A stretch of DNA of 5,166 nt from Paracoccaceae bacterium (GTDB lineage: Bacteria > Pseudomonadota > Alphaproteobacteria > Rhodobacterales > Rhodobacteraceae). Location: contig SLPP01000028.1 in assembly GCA_007131945.1 (NCBI GenBank), positions 1-5,166 of the forward strand, written 5' to 3'. Below the pieces are notes generated by a model. That model was not told the DNA's origin and did not search any database. It saw only the letters and a program-made list of their open reading frames with translations. Position numbers and translations under genes: made by a program. This document shows positions 1 to 5,166 of the stretch, in pieces (position 1 is the stretch's first letter; each line of letters begins with the position of its first letter).

Positions 1-16
1 AGGGGCCAAGGGGGCC

Positions 17-22
17 GGAGGG
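17..22 (+). promoter_or_regulatory. Ribosome binding site of purD
   Basis: The run GGAGGG is complementary to the 16S rRNA 3' end and lies 10 bases upstream of ATG 33. It decides the purD start against the in-frame TTG at 24, for which the spacing would be impossible. Any promoter would lie before the window. Confidence 0.75.
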
Positions 23-32
23 ATTGCAGGCG

Positions 33-1307
33 ATGAACATCCTGGTGCTGGGCGGCGGCGGGCGCGAACATGCGCTGGCCTGGGCGATCAAGCAGAACCC
101 GAAATGCGACCGGCTGATCGTCGCGCCGGGCAATGCCGGGATCGCCGAGATCGCCGAATGCGCCACGCTCGACGCCGCCAAGCCCGCGCTGGTCGTACGG
201 TTCTGCGAGGAGAACGCCGTCGATTTCGTCGTCATCGGCCCCGAGGCGCCGCTCGCCGCGGGCGTGGCCAATGCGCTGGCCGAGGCGGGCATCGCCGCCT
301 TCGGCCCCTCGGCGGCCGCGGCGCGGCTGGAAAGCTCGAAGGCCTTCACCAAGGAGGTCTGCGACGCCTGCGGCGCGCCGACCGCCGCCTGGGCGCGCTT
401 CACCGAGCCGATGGCGGCCAAGGCGCATCTCCGCGCGCATTTCCGGGCCGCGGAGGCCACGATCGTCGTCAAGGCCGACGGGCTGGCTGCCGGCAAGGGC
501 GTGATCGTGGCCGAGACCGAGGAAGCCGCGCTGGAAGCCGTCGAGGCGATGTTCGCGGGCGCATTCGGCGCGGCCGGCGCCTCGGTCGTGATCGAGGAGT
601 TCATGGAGGGCGAGGAGGCGTCGTTCTTCGTCCTCGTCGACGGCAAGGACGTGCTGCCGATCGGCACCGCGCAGGACCACAAGCGGGTGGGCGAGGGCGA
701 TACCGGGCCGAACACGGGCGGCATGGGCGCCTATTCCCCCGCCCCGGTACTGACCGAGGCGCTGCAGGCGCAGGTGCTGGAGCGCATCATCAGGCCCACC
801 GTGGCCGAGATGGCGCGGCGCGGGGCGCCCTATCGCGGGGTGCTCTATGCCGGGCTGATGATCCATGAAGGCGCGGCGCGGCTCGTCGAATACAATGTCC
901 GCTTCGGCGATCCCGAGGCGCAGGTGCTGATGATGCGGCTCGGCGCGCAGGCGCTCGACCTGATGCTGGCCTGCGCGCAGGGGCGGCTTGCCGAGAGCGC
1001 GGTGAACTGGGCCGACGATCACGCCATGACCGTGGTGATGGCGGCGAAGGGCTATCCGGGCGATTACGCGAAGGGCAGCGTGATCCGGGGGCTCGACGAC
1101 CTGCCGGCCGATTCCTGGCGCATGGTCTTCCATGCCGGCACCGCGCGGGCGGATGGCCGGCTGGTCGCCAGCGGCGGGCGGGTCCTGAACGTCACCGCCC
1201 GCGGCGCCAGCCTGCGCGAGGCCCGCGACCGCGCCTATGCGATGGTCGACGCGATCGACTGGCCCGAGGGATTCTGCCGGCGCGACATCGGCTGGCGCGC
1301 GCTCTGA
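33..1307 (+). CDS. purD: Phosphoribosylamine-glycine ligase (GAR synthetase)
   Basis: This cytosolic enzyme of de novo purine synthesis joins 5-phosphoribosylamine and glycine, using ATP, to give glycinamide ribonucleotide. The 424-residue length is normal for bacterial PurD. The N-terminal domain opens with the glycine-rich GGGGREHA motif (residues 7-14). The ATP-grasp domain carries KADGLAAGKGV (147-157), GEEASFF (193-199), DHKR (215-218) and GPNTGGMGAY (225-234), and the family signature around RFGDPE (290-295). The C-terminal domain includes RVLNVTARG (383-391). I chose ATG 33 over the in-frame TTG at 24 because GGAGGG at 17-22 lies 10 bases before the ATG but only one base before the TTG, and because family members begin MNxLVLGxGGREH. 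The gene stands alone here, convergent with the hydantoinase gene. No frameshift or missing motif is seen, so it looks functional and chromosomal. Confidence 0.98.
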   Translation: MNILVLGGGGREHALAWAIKQNPKCDRLIVAPGNAGIAEIAECATLDAAKPALVVRFCEENAVDFVVIGPEAPLAAGVANALAEAGIAAFGPSAAAARLESSKAFTKEVCDACGAPTAAWARFTEPMAAKAHLRAHFRAAEATIVVKADGLAAGKGVIVAETEEAALEAVEAMFAGAFGAAGASVVIEEFMEGEEASFFVLVDGKDVLPIGTAQDHKRVGEGDTGPNTGGMGAYSPAPVLTEALQAQVLERIIRPTVAEMARRGAPYRGVLYAGLMIHEGAARLVEYNVRFGDPEAQVLMMRLGAQALDLMLACAQGRLAESAVNWADDHAMTVVMAAKGYPGDYAKGSVIRGLDDLPADSWRMVFHAGTARADGRLVASGGRVLNVTARGASLREARDRAYAMVDAIDWPEGFCRRDIGWRAL

Positions 1308-1367
1308 GCGCCGGCGCGGCGGGCGAGTGACGGCGCGGCGCCCTGCCCTTTTCCGCGCGTAAGCCGG

Positions 1368-2780
1368 TCAGGGAAGCGCGCCGGGAACGGGCGTCATCGC
1401 CGGGCTCGGCTCCATCGGCACGCGCCGGCCGGAACCGGGCGCGGCGGTCAGCCGGCCATCCTCGACCACGGCCTCGCCCCGGCGCAGCACCATCCGCGGC
1501 CAGCCGCGCACCCGCCGCCCCGCCCAGGGATTGTAGCCGGTGCCGTCATGCGTCTCGCCCAGCACGACCTCGCGCGCCGGATCCCAGAGCACGATGTCGG
1601 CCTCCATCCCCGGCGCGATGCGGCCCTTGCGGGCAAGCCCGAAAAGCCGCGCCGGCGCGGTCGCGGTCAGTTCGACGAAGCGCTCGGCGCCGAGCCGGCC
1701 GCCCGAGACCATGGCGTCGAACATCAGCGGCAGACGCATCCCGAGCCCCGGCTGGCCGTTCGCGATCTTCGGGAAGGGCGCGTCCCGGCCATGCGCGAAC
1801 TTGCCGGTCTCGTCCAGCCGGTAGGGCGCGTGGTCCGAGGTGACGGCATCGAGATCGCCGGTCGCGAGGCCGTGCCAGAGCGCCTCCTGGTCGGCGGCGT
1901 CGCGCTGCGGCGGCGAGCAGAGGTAGCCGGCCACCGTCTCGGCCGGGCCGTCGAGGATGTCGGCCGTCTGGAAGAGGTAATGCGGGCAGGTCTCGGCCCG
2001 GACCGGGGCGCCGCGGGCGCGGGCGGCGCGGACCACCGCGAGCGCCTCGGCGCAGGAGATGTGGAAGAGCATCACCGGCTGGCCGGTGAACTCGGCAAAC
2101 AGGCAGATCCGGCCCACCGCCTCGATCTCGGCTTCGCGTGGATGGGCGGCGGCGTGGAAGCGCGGCGCGGTCCGGCCCGCGGCCAGAAGCCGGCGCGTCA
2201 TCCAGCGGATCATCCCGTCGTTCTCGGCATGCACGCAGACGAGTCCACCGGTCGCGCGCACGCAGGCCATGACGTCGAGGATCGCCTCGTCGCTCACCCG
2301 CACCCTGTCGTAGACGGTAAACAGCTTCACCGACCGGTGCCCTTCCGCCAGCAGGCGCGGCAGATCCTCGGTCAGGGTGCTGCCGCTGGTGTCCGAGACG
2401 ATCATGTGAAAGGCGTAATCCGCCATCGCGCCTGCCTCGGCCCGCGCGGCGTAGTCGGCGACGACCTGCGCGAGGTTCATCCCCGGATGCTGCGCGGCGA
2501 AGGAGATCGTCGTCGTCGTGCCGCCGATGAGCGCCGAGGCGCCGGCGCTGGCGAAGCTGTCGGCATTCATCAGCCCGGCGCCCGAGAGTTGCTCGATATG
2601 GCAATGGCTGTCGACGCCGCCGGGCATGACCAGAAGGCCGCTGGCGTCGATCACCCGCGCCCCCGTCCGGGCCGCCGCCGCGCCCAGCGAGATGATGCGC
2701 CCGTCGCGGATGGTCACGTCGGTCGCGGCGCGGCCATCGGGACCGACGACCGTGCCGCCGCGAATGATGATCTCCGCCAT
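1368..2780 (-). CDS. Dihydropyrimidinase / D-hydantoinase-family cyclic amidohydrolase
   Basis: A 470-residue cytosolic amidohydrolase of the hydantoinase/dihydropyrimidinase family, which hydrolyses the ring amide of dihydropyrimidines or 5-substituted hydantoins to N-carbamoyl amino acids. All binuclear zinc ligands expected for the family are visible: H59 and H61 (in DSHCH), K152 (the lysine that is carboxylated, in SVKLF), H184 (VHAEND), H240 (FHISC) and D316 (TSDHAP). The substrate tyrosine Y157, the CSPP loop (288-291) and NGQPG (341-345) also fit. The small beta-domain segments lie at the two ends (residues 1-50 and about 385-455), as usual. The start MAEIIIRGG matches family N-termini. 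The frame stays open to 3281, but that extension is Arg-rich and antisense to the racemase gene. Only weak Shine-Dalgarno sequence (GGGGCGAGGG) precedes this ATG. The gene is divergent from a hydantoin-racemase-type gene, which favours a hydantoin-like substrate. Other ring substrates (dihydrouracil, phenylhydantoin, cyclic imide) are possible. The family call is sure; the substrate is not. Confidence 0.93.
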   Translation of the reverse strand: MAEIIIRGGTVVGPDGRAATDVTIRDGRIISLGAAAARTGARVIDASGLLVMPGGVDSHCHIEQLSGAGLMNADSFASAGASALIGGTTTTISFAAQHPGMNLAQVVADYAARAEAGAMADYAFHMIVSDTSGSTLTEDLPRLLAEGHRSVKLFTVYDRVRVSDEAILDVMACVRATGGLVCVHAENDGMIRWMTRRLLAAGRTAPRFHAAAHPREAEIEAVGRICLFAEFTGQPVMLFHISCAEALAVVRAARARGAPVRAETCPHYLFQTADILDGPAETVAGYLCSPPQRDAADQEALWHGLATGDLDAVTSDHAPYRLDETGKFAHGRDAPFPKIANGQPGLGMRLPLMFDAMVSGGRLGAERFVELTATAPARLFGLARKGRIAPGMEADIVLWDPAREVVLGETHDGTGYNPWAGRRVRGWPRMVLRRGEAVVEDGRLTAAPGSGRRVPMEPSPAMTPVPGALP

Positions 2781-2909
2781 GCCCTCGCCCCATTCTGCCC
2801 GCCGCGCGCCGGCGAAGCTTCGCCGATGTCGCGGCGCTTGACCAGCGGCGGCGGCTCTGGACCCGCGCGGTGGCTTCTGGTCTGATGCCGGCGATCCCGG
2901 GGGTGCCGC
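2781..2909. promoter_or_regulatory. Divergent intergenic control region
   Basis: This 129-base stretch separates the minus-strand hydantoinase start from the plus-strand racemase start, so it must hold promoters for both unless transcription enters from elsewhere. It contains a perfect 16-bp palindrome (2810-2825) and a TTGACC (2838-2843) resembling a -35 box on the plus strand. No A/T-rich -10 sequence is found at a suitable spacing, so I do not call a specific promoter. Neither flanking gene has a strong Shine-Dalgarno sequence: the best for the racemase is GGGGGTG at 2899-2905, only 4 bases before its ATG. Confidence 0.55.
2810..2825. promoter_or_regulatory. Perfect 16-bp palindrome, candidate operator
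   Basis: CGGCGAAGCTTCGCCG equals its own reverse complement over all 16 bases, with the centre at 2817/2818. It starts 29 bases upstream of the hydantoinase ATG and ends 84 bases upstream of the racemase ATG. A two-fold symmetric site in a short divergent promoter region is a typical target for a dimeric regulator of GntR, LysR or similar type. That role is inference. No regulator gene lies in the window and only one copy of the site is seen. Confidence 0.4.
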
Positions 2910-3581
2910 ATGACGATCCATGTCCTGAACCCGAATTCCAGCCTCGCCGTCACCGAGGCGATCGCGCGCACGGTGGCGCCGATGCAGGCCGTCGCGCCGG
3001 TGCCGATCCGCTGCCACCGGCTGGAGGACGGCCCGCCGGGGATCGAGACGCAGGCGCAGGTCGATGGCGTGGTGGCGCCGCTTCTGGCGCAGGCCGCCGC
3101 GCTCGAGGTCGGGACCTCGGCCTTCGTCATCGCCTGTTTTTCGGACCCCGGCCTCGCGGCGCTGCGCGAGAGCAGCGCGCGGCCGGTGCTCGGCATCGCC
3201 GAATCGGCGGTGCTGACGGCGATGACGCTCGGCCAGCGCTTCGGCATCGTCTCGATCATGTCGCGCTCGATCCCGCGGCATCTGCGTTACCTCGGCGCGA
3301 TGGGGGTGCGCGACCGCCTTGCCGCCGATCTGCCGCTGGAGCTGGGCGTGGCGGAGCTTTCCGACCGCGCCGCGACCTGGGCACGGCTGGTCGCGGTGGG
3401 CCGCGAGCTGACCCGCGCCGGGGCCGAGGCGGTCATCCTCGGCTGCGCCGGCATGGCGGATTACCGCGCCGATCTTGAGGCCGAGCTCGGCCGCCCCGTC
3501 ATCGACCCCACGCAGGCGGCCTGCGCCCTGGCCATCGGCCGCCTCGCCCTTGCCCGAGCCGAAGGAGAAAGCCCCGCATGA
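2910..3581 (+). CDS. Hydantoin-racemase-type Asp/Glu racemase superfamily protein
   Basis: A 223-residue cytosolic protein of the Asp/Glu/hydantoin racemase superfamily. Members use two cysteines as acid/base to invert a carbon stereocentre; hydantoin racemases interconvert D- and L-5-substituted hydantoins. The N-terminus carries the NPNSS phosphate/oxyanion-type loop (residues 7-11). The two catalytic cysteines are present as C76 in ACFSDPGL and C179 in LGCAGMADY, matching the paired-cysteine arrangement of characterised hydantoin racemases. The conserved glycine-rich segment GIAESAVLTAM (95-105) lies between them. The length is slightly below the usual 235-250 residues, but no motif is missing. 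The start MTIHVLNPNSS fits the family although the Shine-Dalgarno sequence is weak. Its stop overlaps the next gene's start by 4 bases (ATGA), implying translational coupling. Divergent pairing with a hydantoinase supports a hydantoin-like substrate. Related folds (maleate isomerase, arylmalonate decarboxylase) share the architecture, but the LGCAGM motif favours racemase. Confidence 0.88.
   Translation: MTIHVLNPNSSLAVTEAIARTVAPMQAVAPVPIRCHRLEDGPPGIETQAQVDGVVAPLLAQAAALEVGTSAFVIACFSDPGLAALRESSARPVLGIAESAVLTAMTLGQRFGIVSIMSRSIPRHLRYLGAMGVRDRLAADLPLELGVAELSDRAATWARLVAVGRELTRAGAEAVILGCAGMADYRADLEAELGRPVIDPTQAACALAIGRLALARAEGESPA
3562..3567 (+). promoter_or_regulatory. Ribosome binding site inside the racemase 3' end
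   Basis: AAGGAG lies 10 bases before ATG 3578 and is embedded in the last codons of the racemase gene. It is the strongest Shine-Dalgarno sequence of the accessory genes. It fixes the DapA-family start and supports co-translation with the racemase. Confidence 0.75.
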
Positions 3582-4501
3582 GCCGCCTGACCGAGGATGC
3601 CGCCGGCGTCTACGTGATCGCCGTCACCCCCTTCCTGCCCGACGGCGCGATCGACCGCGCCAGCATCGACCGGATGGTGGACTTCTACCTCGGGGCCGGG
3701 GCGAACGGGCTCACCGTGCTCGGCATGATGGGCGAGGCACCGAAGCTCACACCGGACGAGTCACTTTCCGTGGTGCAACAGGTGCTGGCGCGGGTCGGCG
3801 GGCGGGTGCCGGTCGTCGTCGGCGTCTCGGCGCCGGGATTCGCCCAGATCGCGGGGCTGAGCGCGGCGGTGATGGATGCGGGCGCGGCCGGCGTGATGAT
3901 CGCGCCGCCGGGCAGCCTGCGCACCGACGAGCAGATCGTGACCTATTACCGGCAGGCGGCCGAGTTCATCGGCGAGACCCCCTTCGTGCTGCAGGACTTC
4001 CCGCTGGTGACCGGCGTGCAGATCGCGGTGCCGGTCATCGCCCGCATCGTCGCCGAGGTCCCGACCTGCGTCTGCCTCAAGCACGAGGACTGGCCGGGGC
4101 TCGACAAGATCGGCGCGCTGCGCGCCGGGGGGCGGCTTTCCCGCCGCATCTCGATCCTGTGCGGCAATGGCGGGATGTTCCTGCCCGAGGAGATGGCGCG
4201 CGGCGCCGACGGGGCGATGACCGGCTTCGCCTTCCCCGAGATGATGGTCGATGTCGTCCGCCACATGGCCGCCGGCGAGGTCGAGCGCGCGCATGATCTC
4301 TTCGACGCCTACCTGCCGCTCGCCCGCTACGAGCAGCAGCCCGGCGCGGGCCTCGCGGTGCGCAAGCATGTCCTCGCCCGGCGCGGGGTTATCGCCCATG
4401 ACGCCCTGCGCCGCCCGGGCGCGAGCCTGACCGCCGCGACCCGCGCCGAGGTCGACATGCTGCTGGCGCGGCAGGAACGCCGGCTGCGGGAACTGGGCTA
4501 G
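3578..4501 (+). CDS. DapA/N-acetylneuraminate lyase-family Schiff-base aldolase or dehydratase, non-canonical active site
   Basis: A 307-residue TIM-barrel protein of the DHDPS/NAL family, whose members form a Schiff base between a lysine and a 2-oxo acid. Family landmarks are visible: GVYVIAVTPF at the N-terminus (10-19), GMMGE (49-53, in place of GTTGE), APPGS (109-113) and the Schiff-base lysine K168 in CLKHED. The tyrosine that is catalytic in DapA (the YN of LYNVP) is absent: the equivalent strand reads FVLQDFP, with Q139-D140. GADGAMTGFAFPE (209-221) and the C-terminal EQQPG...KHVLARRGVI segment resemble, from memory, the 2-keto-3-deoxy-L-arabonate dehydratase branch, which also has a QD pair here. 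Lysine biosynthesis is therefore unlikely. A dehydratase, aldolase or deaminase acting on a 2-oxo acid is the best inference. The gene overlaps the racemase by 4 bases, with a good ribosome binding site inside the latter. The family is certain; the reaction is unknown. Confidence 0.9.
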   Translation: MSRLTEDAAGVYVIAVTPFLPDGAIDRASIDRMVDFYLGAGANGLTVLGMMGEAPKLTPDESLSVVQQVLARVGGRVPVVVGVSAPGFAQIAGLSAAVMDAGAAGVMIAPPGSLRTDEQIVTYYRQAAEFIGETPFVLQDFPLVTGVQIAVPVIARIVAEVPTCVCLKHEDWPGLDKIGALRAGGRLSRRISILCGNGGMFLPEEMARGADGAMTGFAFPEMMVDVVRHMAAGEVERAHDLFDAYLPLARYEQQPGAGLAVRKHVLARRGVIAHDALRRPGASLTAATRAEVDMLLARQERRLRELG

Positions 4502-4545
4502 ACGGCGGGGTTGCAATCACGCCGCGACCCGCGCAGCATGGTGCC

Positions 4546-4989
4546 ATGTCCGCTGCGCTTCCGCCTGCCCCACCCTTGCGCCAAGCGCTCGAGGTCGCGC
4601 TCTATGCCAGCGATCTCGAGGCCTGCGCGGCCTTCTACGACAAGGTGATCGGGCTCGAACGCGGGCCGGAAGTGCCGGGGCGGCATGTCTTCTTCCGCCT
4701 CGGCGACGGCATGCTGCTGCTCTTCAACCCCGAGGTCTCGGCGCGGCCGCCGGGCAACCCGGCCCTGCCGGTGCCGCCGCATGGCGCGCAGGGGCCGGGG
4801 CATCTGTGCTTCGCTGCCGAGCGCGCGGCGATCGCGGCCTGGGCCGCCCGGCTGCGCGCGGCCGGCGTCGAGATCGAGGCCGAGTTCGATTGGCCCAACG
4901 GCGCCCGCTCGCTCTATATCCGCGACCCGGCCGGCAATTCGATCGAGTTCGCCGAACCCGGGCTCTGGGCGCGGGATCCCGGCGGCTGA
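4546..4989 (+). CDS. VOC (glyoxalase/bleomycin-resistance fold) family protein
   Basis: A 147-residue single-domain VOC protein made of two beta-alpha-beta-beta-beta modules. Module 1 begins LEVALYASDLEACAAFYDKV (15-34) and ends MLLLFNPE (56-63). Module 2 begins GPGHLCFA (83-90) and ends with the signature DPAGNSIEFAEP (127-138). Likely metal ligands are E16 (where many members have His), H86 and E134. The fourth position, at the end of module 1, appears to be Leu (about 58) instead of Glu, so metal binding may be altered. Characterised members are glyoxalases, ring-cleaving dioxygenases, epimerases and fosfomycin-resistance enzymes, and sequence alone does not choose between them. The gene starts 45 bases after the DapA-family stop on the same strand, so it may share the transcript. 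There is no clear Shine-Dalgarno sequence before ATG 4546, and the 15-residue lead before the first strand is somewhat long, so the start is less certain than the frame. Confidence 0.85.
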   Translation: MSAALPPAPPLRQALEVALYASDLEACAAFYDKVIGLERGPEVPGRHVFFRLGDGMLLLFNPEVSARPPGNPALPVPPHGAQGPGHLCFAAERAAIAAWAARLRAAGVEIEAEFDWPNGARSLYIRDPAGNSIEFAEPGLWARDPGG

Positions 4990-5021
4990 CGGCGAAACCG
5001 GCCGGCGCGCGCGTTGATTTC

Positions 5022-5069
5022 GGCATGGATGCCGGCATGGGGGATGGCATGGGGGATGGCATGGGGGAT
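5022..5069. repeat. 12-bp tandem repeat, three exact copies plus one degenerate copy
   Basis: The unit GGCATGGGGGAT occurs exactly at 5034-5045, 5046-5057 and 5058-5069. A degenerate first unit, GGCATGGATGCC, lies at 5022-5033. The array is 33 bases past the VOC stop. The unit length is a multiple of three, so read on the plus strand it encodes repeated Gly-Met-Gly-Asp and on the minus strand Ile-Pro-His-Ala. No convincing gene contains it, so it is best described as an intergenic minisatellite-like array. A 10-bp direct repeat, GCCGGCGCGC, flanks it at 5001-5010 and 5071-5080. Confidence 0.9.
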
Positions 5070-5166
5070 CGCCGGCGCGCCGACCCTGCCGCTTCCGCGA
5101 CCGACCCGGCAAGGCGCTCGGATCCGTTCCGCAGCTATTGAAGCAATTCGCACACGATCGCCGCAT

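Noticed and set aside
1308..1352. GC-rich inverted repeat (GCGCCG at 1308-1313 with CGGCGC at 1331-1336), followed further on by TTTT at 1349-1352, as a purD terminator
   Set aside because: The stem is only 6 bp with a 17-base loop, the short T run is 12 bases away from the stem, and such pairings are frequent in this composition.
2838..2843. TTGACC as a -35 promoter element for the racemase operon
   Set aside because: No A/T-containing -10 element lies 16-19 bases downstream; the sequence there is GC-rich.
1548..2885. Long plus-strand open frame of 445 codons antisense to the hydantoinase
   Set aside because: Its product is low-complexity and Arg/Gly/Ala-rich with no recognisable motif, while the opposite strand carries a complete catalytic enzyme. 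Long antisense frames are common at high GC.
2781..3281. N-terminal extension of the hydantoinase frame up to 3281, giving a 637-residue protein
   Set aside because: The extra 167 residues are Arg/His-rich and antisense to the well-supported racemase gene. Family proteins begin at MAEIIIRGG.
3761..4516. Minus-strand open frame of 251 codons antisense to the DapA-family gene
   Set aside because: Composition is that of a shadow frame and the plus strand has clear family motifs and a ribosome binding site.
4498..5166. Minus-strand open frame across the VOC gene to the window edge
   Set aside because: It is a compositional shadow: Pro/Arg-rich with Cys-His-Pro-Pro repeats created by the tandem array, and antisense to the VOC protein.
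5135..5166. Possible C-terminus of a minus-strand gene ending AAIVCELLQ with a TAG stop at 5135-5137, entering from beyond the window
   Set aside because: Only about ten codons are visible, with mixed third-position usage. They cannot be told from chance; the sequence beyond 5166 would settle it.

Overview
The window is very GC-rich, with a strong G/C preference at third codon positions and abundant Arg/Ala/Gly. It looks like a chromosomal segment of an alphaproteobacterium, probably Rhodobacterales-like (Paracoccus/Rhodobacter relatives). That placement is an inference from composition and general protein character, not from a marker gene. No rRNA, tRNA, CRISPR array, insertion sequence, integrase or origin is visible.

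Layout: (1) 33-1307, plus strand, a complete housekeeping purD (phosphoribosylamine-glycine ligase). (2) A 60-base convergent gap. (3) 1368-2780, minus strand, a dihydropyrimidinase/D-hydantoinase-family amidohydrolase with every expected metal ligand. (4) A 129-base divergent intergenic region (2781-2909) holding a perfect 16-bp palindrome. (5) 2910-3581, plus strand, a hydantoin-racemase-type Asp/Glu racemase with both catalytic cysteines, overlapping by 4 bases (6) 3578-4501, plus strand, a DapA/NAL-family class I aldolase or dehydratase with the Schiff-base lysine but no catalytic tyrosine. (7) 4546-4989, plus strand, a small VOC (glyoxalase-fold) protein. (8) A 177-base tail containing a 12-bp tandem repeat (three exact copies plus one degenerate copy), then the window end.

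How the genes may work together: the hydantoinase and racemase are a classic pair. The racemase would interconvert enantiomers of a 5-substituted hydantoin, and the hydantoinase would open one of them to an N-carbamoyl amino acid. The usual third enzyme, an N-carbamoylase, is not in the window. In its place, translationally coupled to the racemase, is a DapA-fold enzyme whose active-site signature resembles the 2-keto-3-deoxy-sugar-acid dehydratase branch rather than true dihydrodipicolinate synthase. The VOC protein follows 44 bases later. The segment therefore reads as a small, divergently organised catabolic cassette for a cyclic ureide/imide or related compound next to a core purine gene. 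Its true substrate cannot be read from sequence and may be undescribed. No dedicated transporter or regulator gene is present within these bases.
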